Shown piece after piece: positions 25,958 to 38,277 of a stretch of 39,205 bases of DNA (position 1 is the first letter of the stretch; each line of letters starts with the position of its first letter). The translations under genes and the position numbers were made by a program. The DNA comes from Rhodospirillales bacterium (GTDB lineage Bacteria; Pseudomonadota; Alphaproteobacteria; ATCC43930; CGMCC-115725): assembly GCA_028291405.1 (NCBI GenBank), contig JAQGID010000166.1, positions 1-39,205 on the forward strand. The letters run 5' to 3'. Below the pieces are notes generated by a model. The model was not told where the DNA came from, did no database searches, and saw only the letters and a list, made by a program, of their open reading frames with translations.

Positions 25958-27352
25958 CTACACGGTCTCCGCGATCTCCGCCTCGACCCGCCGCACGAGT
26001 TCCGGGTCCCGATAGTCGCTGCGCGGCCTCAGCATGTGCCAGACCTCGACGACCAGCCGTTGCACCACCGGGTCGCGCGCCGCGAGCCGCGACAAACCGG
26101 CGGCGAAGCGGAGCGACTGTTCCAGATCCGCCGGCCGATCGCCGCGCGTGTTGGGGAAGGCGAAATCGGGAATCGACGCCATCGTCCAGGCCGTCTCGAT
26201 CAGCGGCTTTGCCTCGGCCAGGAAAGCCTGGCCCAACCCGACGAATGGATCCGGCTGCGATGCGCGCTCTCCGAGAAGGCAATGCAGCAGCCTTGCCTCC
26301 TTCGCCGCCACGGTCATGCCCTGGCCATAGATCGGATTGAAGCGGCAGATCGCATCGCCGATCGGAACGAGACCCTCCGGCAGACCGACGACGCGATCGA
26401 AATGCCGCCAGACGCTCTCGGGAAAGCCGTAGCGTGCCAGCCGGCCGATCGGAGTGGTCTTCCTGATCGCGTTGTAGATCGTCGGCGTCGCGAGTCCGCG
26501 GGCGAAGGCCAGCACCGCGTCCCACTCGCCGGGCGGGCGATCGGTGCCCCGGCTTGCCATCAACACGATCCAGCGATTGCCCTCGATCGGCAGAACGAGG
26601 CCGCGACGGGCGGCGCGCGGCATGTCGGGATGGGTCAGCACCACCTTCCAGCCGGACGGGGCATCTTCGGGAATGTCGACGATGGCCGTGGTATAGCCGA
26701 GGTCGATGCTGATCACGCTCTGTGGCGGCAGCGGCCGCCCGATCGACTGCAGCAAGGCCATCGTGAGATCGCCGCGTCCCGAGGCGTCGACGACGAGATC
26801 GGCAGGAAAGGTCTCGGTGCGCTCGTGCGCGCCGGTGACGCAGCGTACTGCGGTGACGCGCCGCCCGCCGGGCTTTGCGAGGATGCCGAGGGCGCGGGTA
26901 TCCTGCCGGAGGACGACGTTGGCACGTTGCAGGACGCGCTGCCGCATTGTGGCCTCGATCAGCGGGCGGCTCATGGTATACGCGACCATGCCGAAATCGC
27001 GCTGCGGCATCGGATCGCGGTTCGGCAGCTCTTCGCGGAGGTCCTGATTGATCAAGCACCGCACACCCCCGGCACGGGTGAAATCCTCGCCGAGGCCGGG
27101 AAACGTCTCCTCGAGCGCGAGCTGGCCGCCGACCAGCATCCCGTGCGGATGCCACGCCTGCGGCGTCCCAGCGCGCGGCGCCGCCGCATCGGGCAGGCAG
27201 TCGCGTTCCAGCAGGGTCACGCGCTCGAACCAATCGGCGAGGGCCGCGGCCGCGGCCAGGCCGGCGATGCCGGCGCCGACGACGACCGCCTGCGCACCGA
27301 TGACCGTGGAACGCGTCGCGGAACGGCGGTGCTCGCTGATATCTCGCTTCAT
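25958..27352 (-). CDS. FAD-dependent monooxygenase/oxidoreductase
   Basis: A 464-residue flavoprotein of the PHBH/UbiH fold. The dinucleotide site QAVVVGAGIAGLAAAAALA is about residues 21-39, and the second FAD segment GDAICRFNPIYGQGMTVAAKEA contains the GD motif. After the first sheet, RAGTPQAWHPHGMLVGGQLALEETFPGL matches the R-x-G-V-P-Q-x2-H-x-H-x-L pattern of a bacterial group that includes polyether epoxidases and uncharacterised oxygenases. The ATG at 27352 is selected because a perfect AGGAGG stands five bases upstream; a longer in-frame opening (to 27643) has no homology-like sequence. No polyketide genes are nearby, so the substrate is unknown. Confidence 0.87.
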   Translation of the reverse strand: MKRDISEHRRSATRSTVIGAQAVVVGAGIAGLAAAAALADWFERVTLLERDCLPDAAAPRAGTPQAWHPHGMLVGGQLALEETFPGLGEDFTRAGGVRCLINQDLREELPNRDPMPQRDFGMVAYTMSRPLIEATMRQRVLQRANVVLRQDTRALGILAKPGGRRVTAVRCVTGAHERTETFPADLVVDASGRGDLTMALLQSIGRPLPPQSVISIDLGYTTAIVDIPEDAPSGWKVVLTHPDMPRAARRGLVLPIEGNRWIVLMASRGTDRPPGEWDAVLAFARGLATPTIYNAIRKTTPIGRLARYGFPESVWRHFDRVVGLPEGLVPIGDAICRFNPIYGQGMTVAAKEARLLHCLLGERASQPDPFVGLGQAFLAEAKPLIETAWTMASIPDFAFPNTRGDRPADLEQSLRFAAGLSRLAARDPVVQRLVVEVWHMLRPRSDYRDPELVRRVEAEIAETV

Positions 27353-27554
27353 CTGAACCTCCTCGCTTGTCGCTGGACGAGGCTCGGCCGGCGGCATTAC
27401 TTCCCGATGTCCTTGGCCGGGGAAAACGCTACAGCCGTAATGCGTGTGGCGCCTTCGCCACGGCGCGCCAGCGATCGGCGATGACGCTTGACCCGCAGCG
27501 CGCGGCCAATAGATTGACCGGTGTCTGCCGGGATCGGCGGCGTCAGGGGGATCC

Positions 27555-28772
27555 GTGCGAAAGCTGCTGCTGGGAACGACCGCGATCTGCGCCATCGGCG
27601 CTGCAGTGCCGGCGCTCGCCCAGACCTCGGGCGATCCGATCAAGCTGCGGCTCGGCGGCTATCTCCGCTCAGCCTATGGCGACATCGCCAGCGAGAGCGG
27701 CGCCAATGGCAAGAACCGCCATCGCGACGAGGTCAAGCAGGACAACATCATCCGCTTCGACGGGGCGACCAAGCTCGACAATGGGCTGACGGTCGCCGCC
27801 AGCGTCCAGATGCGGGCGCTGAACACCAATACCAATCAGGGCAACAGCCCGAACAACGCGACCGGAACGGCCGGCGGCACCGACCAGATCAAGCGCGCCT
27901 ATGCGCTGATCCGCGGCAATTTCGGCGAAATCCGCATCGGCGACGACGACAGCGCGCGGCGCCAGCTTGCCGTCGCGGCGCCGGAGGCCGGGAATCTTTT
28001 CGGCAGCAACTCGCCGGTTATCAGCTTCTCGAACAACCCGGTCGGCACCAACTCGACGATGCTGCCGCTCGAGGCCAACAGGCGGACCACCAAGCTGCTG
28101 TACTTCACGCCGGTCGTCAGCGGCTTCTCCTTCGCCGTCTCCTATTCGCCGACCGGCACCAAGGGCAATCTCAACATCGACGCCACCGCCCCGGGCAACA
28201 CGGCGCAGACGACCGGCGTGCCCGGGACGACGGTCCAGACGAAGGACGATCTCTCGCTCGCCGGAAGTTACGAGGGCAAGGCCGGGCCTTTCGATCTCCT
28301 GGCCTATCTCGCGGGCGAGCACAACACGCGCGAGACGGCGATCGGATCGACGATCGGCCGGAACAACCCGACGGCCCTGGGCGGCGGGCTGGTGCTCGGC
28401 TGGGGACCCTTCAAGCTCGGCGGCGCCTACGACTACGTGCTCGATCCGACGTCGCCGATGGTGGTCGGCGCCGGGCGGCGGCGCAACCAGGTCTTCGACG
28501 TCGGCGTGATGGTGACCGAAGGGCCCTACGCGCTCAGCCTCGCATGGTCGCGCGGCATCTACACCAACTTAGTCGACGGCGTCGCGCCGGTGCTGCACGA
28601 GGTCGTGCTGTCGGGCAACTACATGCTGGGCCCTGGCATCGCGCTAGGTGCCGCGATCGAGTACAGCCATTACAACTCGCACAGCGCGCTGAGCTCGCCG
28701 CCGTCGCCGCAGAACTTCACGGCAAACTACAGCGGCCTGTCGCTGATGGCCGGGACCGATCTCACCTTCTGA
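27555..28772 (+). CDS. Outer-membrane porin (Gram-negative trimeric porin family)
   Basis: This 405-residue beta-barrel protein allows diffusion of small solutes. The signal peptide is RKLLLGTTAICAIGAAVPALA, with cleavage near residue 22. The mature chain shows repeated amphipathic strands (IKLRLGGYLRSAYGD, GLTVAASVQMRALN, KRAYALIRGNFGEIRIGDDD, where the last is the porin RAYLxL-GxxGxxxxG motif). It ends in LTF, the C-terminal phenylalanine used by the BAM machinery. The start is GTG (27555-27557) with GGGGG just upstream. It is monocistronic, and the 166-base gap after it holds no visible gene. Confidence 0.88.
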   Translation: MRKLLLGTTAICAIGAAVPALAQTSGDPIKLRLGGYLRSAYGDIASESGANGKNRHRDEVKQDNIIRFDGATKLDNGLTVAASVQMRALNTNTNQGNSPNNATGTAGGTDQIKRAYALIRGNFGEIRIGDDDSARRQLAVAAPEAGNLFGSNSPVISFSNNPVGTNSTMLPLEANRRTTKLLYFTPVVSGFSFAVSYSPTGTKGNLNIDATAPGNTAQTTGVPGTTVQTKDDLSLAGSYEGKAGPFDLLAYLAGEHNTRETAIGSTIGRNNPTALGGGLVLGWGPFKLGGAYDYVLDPTSPMVVGAGRRRNQVFDVGVMVTEGPYALSLAWSRGIYTNLVDGVAPVLHEVVLSGNYMLGPGIALGAAIEYSHYNSHSALSSPPSPQNFTANYSGLSLMAGTDLTF

Positions 28773-28938
28773 GGATCGCACCCTGCGGATCGCGCCGCGA
28801 ATCGACCCGGCGCCGCCTTGTTTCTGCCCGAAACTCCTGGCTAATCGACGGCACGATTGAGGTTGTCGGGCATCGCCGCTTTGCTCTATCACTGGCGCCC
28901 ACATGTCGGGCCGTGCCGCCCGGTTCGGGAGTTGATCG

Positions 28939-29451
28939 ATGTCGAGAACGTTGGCCGGGTTTTGTATCGTCGTGCTGCTCGCTCTTGGCGCCTGCTCGAG
29001 CGACAACAAGCAGGAGGCCTATCGTAACCCGAAGGTAGATCCGGCGCCCGATACCGGCAACGGCTCGATGTTCGGCAGCCTGTTCGGCAGCAGCGCCAAA
29101 TCGAGCGAGACGACGCAGCCCGGCATCGCGGTCAATTCTTTCCTCTGGCGCGCCTCGCTCGACACCTTGTCGTTCATGCCGCTCGCCTCGGCCGATCCCT
29201 TCGGCGGCGTCATCATCACCGATTGGTACTCGCCGCCCGAGACGCCGAACGAGCGGTTCAAGGTCAATATCTTCATCCTCGACCGCGTGCTGCGCAGCGA
29301 CGCCTTGCGCGCCGCGGTCTTCCATCAGCGCCGCCAGGGCAATAGCGACTGGGCGGACGTCGCGACCGACAGCAACACGCAGACCGACCTCGAGAACGCG
29401 ATCCTGACCCGCGCGCGCCAGCTCCGCATCAGCAGCGCCGGAGTGAAATAG
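28939..29451 (+). CDS. DUF3576 family lipoprotein
   Basis: A 170-residue lipoprotein. The signal ends at a lipobox LGAC with Cys19, after which sorting to the outer or inner membrane depends on later factors. A Ser/Gly-rich linker follows. The domain from FLWRASLDTLSFMPLASADPFGGVIITDWYSPPETPNERFKVNIFIL to TRARQLRI corresponds to DUF3576, an alphaproteobacterial domain of unknown function. It is followed after 50 bases by leuS, a frequent neighbour of this family. GGAG lies nine bases before the ATG. Confidence 0.9.
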   Translation: MSRTLAGFCIVVLLALGACSSDNKQEAYRNPKVDPAPDTGNGSMFGSLFGSSAKSSETTQPGIAVNSFLWRASLDTLSFMPLASADPFGGVIITDWYSPPETPNERFKVNIFILDRVLRSDALRAAVFHQRRQGNSDWADVATDSNTQTDLENAILTRARQLRISSAGVK

Positions 29452-29501
29452 CCATGCCGCGGTTCGGGATGCGCCGCACCACCCCGGCATAGGAAGGCGC
29501 G

Positions 29502-32084
29502 ATGGCGCGCTTCAACTTCCGTGAGACCGAGGCGAAGTGGCAGCGGATCTGGCACGAGCGCCGCTGCTTCAACGTCGCCGTCGATCGCGCGCGGCCGAAA
29601 TACTACGTGCTCGAGATGTTTCCCTATCCGTCGGGGAAGCTGCATGTCGGCCACGTCCGCAACTACACGATGGGCGACGTCGTGGCGCGCTACAAGCGGG
29701 CGCAGGGCTTCAACGTCATGCACCCGATGGGCTGGGACGCCTTCGGCCTGCCGGCGGAGAACGCCGCGATCGCCGGCAAGACCCACCCGGCGATCTGGAC
29801 CTACGAGAACATCGCGACGATGCGCGGCCAGCTGCAGCGCATGGGCCTCGCCTACGACTGGGAACGTGAGATCGCGACCTGCCATCCGGACTATTACCGG
29901 CACGAGCAGAAGATGTTCCTCGATTTCCTCGCGGCCGGGCTCGCGTATCGCAAGGAATCCTGGGTCAACTGGGATCCGGTCGACAACACCGTTCTCGCCA
30001 ACGAGCAAGTCGTGGACGGGCGCGGCTGGCGCACCGGCGCCGCGGTCGAGAAGCGCCTGCTGTCGCAGTGGTTCCTGCGCATCACCGACTTCGCCGACGA
30101 GCTCCGCGAGGCGCTCGACGGGCTGGAGCGCTGGCCCGAGCGCGTCCGCCTCATGCAGGAGAAATGGATCGGCCGCTCGGAAGGCGCCCGGGTCTTCTTC
30201 CCGCTGTCCGGTCCCGGCGCCGCGCCCGACGAGAGGCTCGAGGTCTTCACGACGCGGCCCGACACGCTGTTCGGCGCCTCCTTCGTCGCCGTCGCGCCGA
30301 ACCATCCGATCGCCCAGCGCCTCGCCGCCGACGACCCGGCGCTCGCCGAGTTCATCGCCGAGTGCAATCGCATGGGGACCAGCGAGGCGGTCATCGAGGC
30401 GGCCGAGAAGAAGGGATTCGAGACGCGGCTGACCGCGCGGCATCCCTTCGACCCGACGATCGAGCTGCCCGTCTACGTCGCCAATTTCATCCTGATGGAC
30501 TATGGCACCGGCGCCATCTTCGGCTGTCCGGCGCACGACCAGAGGGATCTCGATTTCGCCCGCAAATACCGGCTGAGCGTGACGCCCGTCGTGCTGCCCA
30601 AGGGCGAGGATCCGGCGCGCTTCACGGTCGGCGACACCGCCTTCACCGAGGACGGCACGCTGTTCAACTCGCGCTTTCTCGACGGACTGCCGGTCGCGCA
30701 GGCGAAGAGCGCTGCGGGCGAGCGGCTCGAATCCCTCGGCATCGGCCAGCGCAGCATCGTCTACCGGCTGCGCGACTGGGGCGTCTCGCGGCAGCGCTAC
30801 TGGGGCTGCCCGATCCCGGTGATTCATTGCCCTGCCTGCGGCATCGTGCCGGTGCCGGCTGCCGATCTGCCGGTCCGCCTGCCGGAGGACGTCAGCTTCG
30901 ACAAGCCGGGCAACCCCCTCGCCCATCATCCCACCTGGCGCCACGTCGCCTGCCCGCGCTGCGGCGGCAAGGCCGAGCGCGAGACCGATACGCTCGACAC
31001 GTTCTTCGAATCCTCCTGGTATTTCCTGCGCTACTGCTCGCCGCGCGCGGAGACCGCCTTCGACCGGGACGAGGTCGAATACTGGATGCCGGTCGACCAG
31101 TATATCGGCGGCATCGAGCATGCCGTGCTACACTTGCTCTATTCGCGGTTCTTCACGCGGGCGCTCGGCAAGACCGGCTATCTCGCGGTCAAGGAGCCCT
31201 TCGCCGGGCTCTTCACCCAGGGCATGGTCGTCCACCAGACCTATCAGGACGCCGACGGCAACTGGCTCTTCCCGGACGAGATCGCGATCGATGCCGACGG
31301 CACGCAGGTCGACGCGACGGGCCGACCCGTCGTCGTCGGCCGCCTCGAGAAGATGAGCAAGTCGAAGAAGAACGTCGTCGGGCTCGAGCATATCGTCGAG
31401 AATTACGGCGCCGACACGGCGCGGCTCTACCTGATGTCGGACAGCCCGCCGGAGCGCGACCTGGAATGGACCGACGCCGGGATCGACGGCGTCTGGCGCT
31501 ACGTCAACCGCGTCTGGCGGCTGTTCGAGGACGATCGATACCCGGTGGCCGCGCCCGGCGCCGCGGCGCCCGTCGGCGAGCCCGAGGGCGCCAGCCTCGT
31601 GGTGCGGCGGGAGATGCATCGCGCGATCCTCGACACGACCGGCCATCTCGACGGTTTCCGCTTCAACCGGGCTGTCGCGCGCATCCGCGAGTTCTCGAAC
31701 GCGCTCGAGGATTTCACCGCGACCGACGACTGGGCCCGCTTGGTGCGGCGCGAAGCCTACGAGACTCTGGCCGTCCTGCTCGGCCCGATGATGCCGCATT
31801 TCGCCGAGGAGCTGTGGCAGCGGCTCGGCCACGGCGACAACACGATGCTGGTCGATCAGCCCTGGCCGACCGCCGACGCGGCGCTGACCATCGAGGAGAC
31901 GGTCACCGTCGCGGTGCAGGTCAACGGCAGGCTGCGGGCGACGATCGAGCTGAAACGCGATGCCGCGCAGGCCGAGGCCGAGGCAGCTGCGCTCGCCGTG
32001 CCCGCGGTGCAGCAGCTGCTTGCCGGGAAAGCGCCGCGCAAAATCATCGTCGTCGCCAATCGGATCGTCAATGTCGTCGGCTAG
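29502..32084 (+). CDS. leuS: Leucyl-tRNA synthetase
   Basis: This class I enzyme charges tRNA-Leu with leucine in the cytoplasm. It has 860 residues, a normal bacterial length. The HIGH motif is HVGH at 48-51 within [18 protein letters not shown], and the KMSKS loop is at 617-621. A CP1 editing domain lies between about 225 and 420, with [15 protein letters not shown] as part of its active site. A zinc domain has two CxxC pairs (HCPACG and CPRCGG). The alpha-helical anticodon domain and the C-terminal [11 protein letters not shown] domain complete it. Its last 14 bases overlap lptE. Confidence 0.98.
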   Translation: MARFNFRETEAKWQRIWHERRCFNVAVDRARPKYYVLEMFPYPSGKLHVGHVRNYTMGDVVARYKRAQGFNVMHPMGWDAFGLPAENAAIAGKTHPAIWTYENIATMRGQLQRMGLAYDWEREIATCHPDYYRHEQKMFLDFLAAGLAYRKESWVNWDPVDNTVLANEQVVDGRGWRTGAAVEKRLLSQWFLRITDFADELREALDGLERWPERVRLMQEKWIGRSEGARVFFPLSGPGAAPDERLEVFTTRPDTLFGASFVAVAPNHPIAQRLAADDPALAEFIAECNRMGTSEAVIEAAEKKGFETRLTARHPFDPTIELPVYVANFILMDYGTGAIFGCPAHDQRDLDFARKYRLSVTPVVLPKGEDPARFTVGDTAFTEDGTLFNSRFLDGLPVAQAKSAAGERLESLGIGQRSIVYRLRDWGVSRQRYWGCPIPVIHCPACGIVPVPAADLPVRLPEDVSFDKPGNPLAHHPTWRHVACPRCGGKAERETDTLDTFFESSWYFLRYCSPRAETAFDRDEVEYWMPVDQYIGGIEHAVLHLLYSRFFTRALGKTGYLAVKEPFAGLFTQGMVVHQTYQDADGNWLFPDEIAIDADGTQVDATGRPVVVGRLEKMSKSKKNVVGLEHIVENYGADTARLYLMSDSPPERDLEWTDAGIDGVWRYVNRVWRLFEDDRYPVAAPGAAAPVGEPEGASLVVRREMHRAILDTTGHLDGFRFNRAVARIREFSNALEDFTATDDWARLVRREAYETLAVLLGPMMPHFAEELWQRLGHGDNTMLVDQPWPTADAALTIEETVTVAVQVNGRLRATIELKRDAAQAEAEAAALAVPAVQQLLAGKAPRKIIVVANRIVNVVG

Positions 32085-32583
32085 GCGCAACCGCGCGATC
32101 CCCGTCGCCCTGGCGCTGCTCCTGTCGGGCTGCGGCTTCCACCCGCTCTACGGCGGCGCGCATGAGGTCCAGGCCGATGCCGCCCTCGCCGCCATCCATG
32201 TCGAGCCCATCGCCGACCGGATCGGCCAGCTGGTCGCCAACGAGTTGCGCGATACCTTCAATCCGACCGGCGTGACGGTGGAGCCGCGTTATAACTTGAG
32301 GGTTAGAGTCAACGCGTCGCACTCCGACCTCGCGATCCGCCGCGACGGAACCGCGTCGCGCGAGCTTTACGTCGCTAGCGCCGGCTTCCAGCTTGTACCC
32401 GTGACGGCGGGCGCGCCGAGTCTCAGCGGCTCGGCGCGCTCGAACAGCTCCTATGACATCGGCGAGAACGAATACTCGGTCGTCGTCGCCAACGACGACG
32501 CGCAGACGCGGGCCGCGCAGGACATCGCGCAGCAGATCACCCTGCAGGTCGGCCTCTTCGTTCACCAGCAAGCAGCGAAGTGA
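32071..32583 (+). CDS. lptE: LPS assembly lipoprotein LptE
   Basis: A 170-residue outer-membrane lipoprotein that forms a plug with LptD for lipopolysaccharide insertion. The signal is short, with lipobox LSGC and Cys21 followed by GFHPLYGG, the hallmark of Lpt[23 protein letters not shown] and the following LRVRV strand fit the LptE fold. It sits in the conserved leuS-lptE-holA order. The ATG at 32071 overlaps leuS by 14 bases and is preceded only by a weak GGAT site, so translation is probably coupled. Confidence 0.93.
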   Translation: MSSARRNRAIPVALALLLSGCGFHPLYGGAHEVQADAALAAIHVEPIADRIGQLVANELRDTFNPTGVTVEPRYNLRVRVNASHSDLAIRRDGTASRELYVASAGFQLVPVTAGAPSLSGSARSNSSYDIGENEYSVVVANDDAQTRAAQDIAQQITLQVGLFVHQQAAK

Positions 32584-32627
32584 GTTTCGCGCCTGCTGCG
32601 GCGGCGGACGACTAGCCGGAGATCGGC

Positions 32628-33662
32628 ATGAAGCTTGTGGCCAATCGCGTCGAGGAGTATCTGCGGGCGCCGCCGTCCGGCCAGGTCTGCGCGGCGCTGT
32701 TCTACGGTCCCGACGCCGGGCTGGTCCGCGAGCGTGCCGACAGGCTCACGGCGGCGATCTGCCCCGACCTCAAGGACCCCTTTCGGATCAGTGACTTGGC
32801 CGGCAGCTCGCTGGCGGGCGACCCGGCCCGGCTCGGCGACGAGGTGGCGGCGATGAGCCTGACCGGCGGCCGGCGTGTCGTCCGGCTGCGCGACGTCGGC
32901 GACGCCGTCACTGCGGTCCTGACGCCGCTGCTGCGCGACGCGCGCGGCGATACGGTGGTCGCGATCGAGGCCGGCGACCTGCCGGCGCGATCGAGCCTTC
33001 GCAAGCTCTGCGAGAGCGCCGCCAACGCCGTCTCGATCGCCTGCTATTCCGACGGGCCGCGCGACGTCGCGGCGCTGGTGCGCGACACCTTCGCGGCGCA
33101 TCGCATCGCCGCCGCCGGCGACGCCGTGGCCTATCTCGTGGCGCATCTCGGCGGCGACCGGCTGGTGACGCGCTCCGAACTCGAGAAGCTGACGCTCTAT
33201 GCCGGCGATGGCGGGCGGATCGAGCTGGCCGATGCCATCGCCTGCGTCGGCGATACCACCACCCTGTCCGTCGAGGAGCTGATCTACGCCGTCGCGGAGG
33301 GCGATTTCGCCAGGCTCGAGGCGATCATGCAGCGCTGCCTGCAGGAGGGCCAGTCACCGATCGGGCTGCTGCGCGCCGCGCTGCGGCATTTCCAGCGGCT
33401 GCATCTCGCCGCCGGCCGGGTCGCCGCCGGCGCCTCGCCGGAGGAAGCGATGCGCGCGACGCGGCCGCCGATCTTCTTCAAGCTGCAGGACCGTTTCCGC
33501 GCCCAGATCGGCAACTGGCCGGTGCGCCGCCTCGCCGCCGTCCTCGACGCCCTCACCCGCGCCGAGCTCGACGGCAAGCGGACGGTGCTGCCGCAGGAGA
33601 CGGTGGTGCGTGACGCGCTGCTGACGATCGCCAGGGCGGCACGGCGGCAGAACGCGGCGTAG
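32628..33662 (+). CDS. holA: DNA polymerase III delta subunit
   Basis: A 344-residue clamp-loader subunit that opens the beta sliding clamp. Residues 1-30 (KLVANRVEEYLRAPPSGQVC) and FYGPDAGLVRERADRL resemble the first delta domain. The conserved-looking segments MSLTGGRRVVRLRDVGDAVT, LEKLTLYAGDGGRIELADAIACVGDTTTLSVEELIYAVAEGD and RPPIFFKLQDRFRAQIGNW match the family along its length. It follows lptE by 44 bases, the usual alphaproteobacterial arrangement, and ends before a palindromic repeat and the convergent parAB genes. Confidence 0.95.
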   Translation: MKLVANRVEEYLRAPPSGQVCAALFYGPDAGLVRERADRLTAAICPDLKDPFRISDLAGSSLAGDPARLGDEVAAMSLTGGRRVVRLRDVGDAVTAVLTPLLRDARGDTVVAIEAGDLPARSSLRKLCESAANAVSIACYSDGPRDVAALVRDTFAAHRIAAAGDAVAYLVAHLGGDRLVTRSELEKLTLYAGDGGRIELADAIACVGDTTTLSVEELIYAVAEGDFARLEAIMQRCLQEGQSPIGLLRAALRHFQRLHLAAGRVAAGASPEEAMRATRPPIFFKLQDRFRAQIGNWPVRRLAAVLDALTRAELDGKRTVLPQETVVRDALLTIARAARRQNAA

Positions 33663-33706
33663 GATTTTACTCGCTTTTCGCTATTGTTACCAAATACTTA
33701 CCGTTA

Positions 33707-33777
33707 TCCCGCGAAGCGGGGATCCATCCGGCCGGCGCCTCATAAGGTGGACAAATGGATCCCCGTTTTCGCGGGGA
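33707..33777. repeat. Dispersed palindromic repeat (REP-like) between holA and parB
   Basis: A 71-base inverted repeat in the gap between the convergent holA and parB genes. GGGGATCCAT (33718-33727) pairs with ATGGATCCCC (33755-33764), and the pairing extends outward through the CCCGCGAAGC and GTTTTCGCGGGG sides with small mismatches. This GGGGATCCA...TGGATCCCC core is a recurring intergenic element of many alphaproteobacterial genomes. It could serve as a two-way transcript end here; copy number cannot be judged from one window. Confidence 0.8.
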
Positions 33778-33841
33778 AGACGATACTTTATATACTTGCG
33801 CTATTCTCGCAAATCAAAGATTTGTCTCGTAAAGTGCCGTC

Positions 33842-34723
33842 CTAATTCTTGCCGGCCGGCGTCTGCTGCAGCCGCCGCAGCACATCATCGAGCTGGTCCA
33901 GCGTGCGGTAATGGATGGTGAGCGAGCCGCCGCGGCCGCCGAAGCTCACGTCGACCTTGAGGCCGAGCTGCTCCGTCAGATCCCGCTCGAGCGCCGCGGT
34001 GTCGGCGTCCTTGGCCGGGGCGGTGGCCGGCTTGCGGGGCGCCTTGCCCGATTTGGCGAGGGACTCCGCCTGACGGACGTTGAGGCCGCGCTTGACGATC
34101 TCGCGGGCGAGACCGGTCGGGTCGGCGGCGTTGAGCAGGGCGCGGGCGTGGCCCGCGGTCAGCTCGCCGCTCTCGACGAGGCGCTTGACCGGCTCGGGCA
34201 GGCTGAGGAGCCGCATCATGTTGGCGACGTGGCTGCGGCTCTTGCCGACGGCCTGGGCGAGCGCCTCCTGGGTGTGGCTGAACTCCTCCATCAGGCGGCG
34301 GAAGCCGTCGGCTTCTTCGAGCGGCGTCAGGTCCTGGCGCTGGATATTCTCGACCAGCGCGATCTCGAGCGCGCTGCGGTCGTCGAGTTCCTTGACGACG
34401 ACCGGCACCTCGTGGAGCCGCGCCATCTGCGCCGCGCGCCAGCGCCGCTCGCCGGCGATGATCTCATAGGCGTTGGCATCGTCGGGATGGCGGCGCACCA
34501 GCAGCGGCTGCAGCACGCCCTTGTCGCGGATCGATTCCGAGAGCGTGTGCAGCGCCTCGTCGTCGAAGATGCGGCGCGGCTGGAAGCGGCCGGGGCGCAG
34601 CTGCTCGATCGGCACGCCGCGCGTCTGACGCTGCCGGTCGAAGCCGGATTTCTCCTCGCTCTCGTCGCCGAACAGCGCCGACAGCCCGCGCCCGAGGCCG
34701 CGCTTGCGTCCCTCCTCCGCCAT
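33842..34723 (-). CDS. parB: Chromosome partitioning protein ParB
   Basis: This 293-residue CTP-dependent DNA clamp loads at parS and partners ParA. The N-terminus RKRGLGRGLSALFGD is the ParA-interacting peptide. The CTP-binding domain has FQPR (48-51), GERRWRA (91-97) and ENIQRQDL (125-132). The helix-turn-helix covers about 150-172 (HTQEALAQAVGKSRSHVANMMRL), and a dimerisation domain ends the protein. The ATG at 34723 is preferred because GGGAGG stands five bases upstream; a GTG at 34771 overlapping the parA stop is an alternative. Two parS sites for it lie in this window. Confidence 0.97.
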   Translation of the reverse strand: MAEEGRKRGLGRGLSALFGDESEEKSGFDRQRQTRGVPIEQLRPGRFQPRRIFDDEALHTLSESIRDKGVLQPLLVRRHPDDANAYEIIAGERRWRAAQMARLHEVPVVVKELDDRSALEIALVENIQRQDLTPLEEADGFRRLMEEFSHTQEALAQAVGKSRSHVANMMRLLSLPEPVKRLVESGELTAGHARALLNAADPTGLAREIVKRGLNVRQAESLAKSGKAPRKPATAPAKDADTAALERDLTEQLGLKVDVSFGGRGGSLTIHYRTLDQLDDVLRRLQQTPAGKN

Positions 34724-34767
34724 TGCCGCCTCCCCCTCAACGTGCAATTTCGCCACGCGCCCCTTGC

Positions 34768-35593
<826 letters not shown>

Positions 35594-35619
<26 letters not shown>

Positions 35620-36229
35620 GGATCACCTGTTCCAATCGCAGGATGGACCCCGAGGGGTCGGAGAGGCTGGGGTGCAGCGTCGCGCGCATCTTCCACGCTT
35701 TAGCCGCTTGCGTCAATTCGTCTTGGGCTGTCTGACCCTTTAGGAATAGCAAGATGCTGTGGAGATTGATGAAATTCGACGCTAGATCTAGTAGTCTTTC
35801 GACCGGCGCGAGGGCACGCGCGGTGATCACATCGGCGGCGAATACCGGCAGCTTCTCGGCGCGTTGGGGATGCAGCATCACGGTGGTCCCGGTCACCCGC
35901 GCCGCCTCGCGCATGAAAGCGACCTTGCGCTGGTCGGATTCGACGAGATGCACCTCGGGGACGCCCATGATGGCGAGGATCAGACCGGGAAGGCCGGCGC
36001 CGCTGCCGAAATCGATGAGGCGCCGCGCCGTCGGCGGGATCATCGGAAAGAGCTGCGCCGAATCGAGGATGTGACGGCGCCAGACGTCGCCGATCGTATT
36101 GGGACCGACGAGGTTGATCCGGCGGTTCCAGGACTTCAGCAGCGCGACATAGGTTTCGAGCCGCGCGATTGTTTCACGTGAAACACCGGTCTGCGCCTGC
36201 AGCTGGCCCGGCGTCAGCGGCGGCAGCAT
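35594..36229 (-). CDS. rsmG: 16S rRNA (guanine-N7) methyltransferase RsmG
   Basis: A 211-residue SAM-dependent enzyme that methylates G527 of 16S rRNA. Motif I is LIDFGSGAGLPGLILAI. The N-terminal VSRETIARLETYVALLKSWNRRINLVGPNT is standard, and codons 15-20 (GVSRET) contain a perfect parS site. RAEKLPVFAADVITARALAPVERLL matches the mid-domain. It begins on the base next to the mnmG stop and overlaps parA at its end. Loss of this gene gives low-level streptomycin resistance in other bacteria; nothing suggests loss here. Confidence 0.96.
36170..36185. promoter_or_regulatory. parS site inside rsmG
   Basis: TGTTTCACGTGAAACA is a perfect 16-base palindrome identical to the consensus ParB-binding site. 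It lies in codons 15-20 of rsmG. ParB loads here to build the partition complex. A second copy is at 38257-38272, 2.1 kb away. Confidence 0.95.
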
Positions 36230-38104
<1,875 letters not shown>

Positions 38105-38161
38105 GGCGCGCACTCTATGGGCGGCGCCGTTCCCTGTCAAAAGAAGCGGCAGCTCCTTCAT

Positions 38162-38243
38162 CGTCATTGCGAGGAACGAGGTGACGAAGCAATCCAGCCC
38201 GGTGCCGGCGTTCTTGATTTGCTTCGCTGCGCTCGCAATGACG
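38162..38243. repeat. Dispersed palindromic repeat between mnmG and mnmE
   Basis: The left arm, starting CGTCATTGCGAGGAACGAG and continuing GACGAAGCAATCC, pairs with GATTTGCTTCGCTGCGCTCGCAATGACG (38216-38243) around a 20-base centre, with a few mismatches. This CGTCATTGCGAG...CTCGCAATGACG unit is a common intergenic repeat in many bacterial genomes. It lies just upstream of mnmG, close to parS. Confidence 0.8.
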
Positions 38244-38256
38244 ACGGAGAGAACGG

Positions 38257-38272
38257 TGTTTCACGTGAAACA
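38257..38272. promoter_or_regulatory. parS site between mnmE and mnmG
   Basis: A second perfect TGTTTCACGTGAAACA palindrome, located five bases after the mnmE stop and 152 bases upstream of the mnmG start. With the rsmG copy it forms a two-site parS group near parAB, as in other alphaproteobacteria with origin-proximal centromeres. Confidence 0.95.
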
Positions 38273-38277
38273 TCGCT

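Noticed and set aside
27353-27643. N-terminal extension of the FAD monooxygenase
   Set aside because: The 97 extra codons are compositionally odd, while a perfect AGGAGG precedes the ATG at 27352 and the FAD motif follows at the expected distance.
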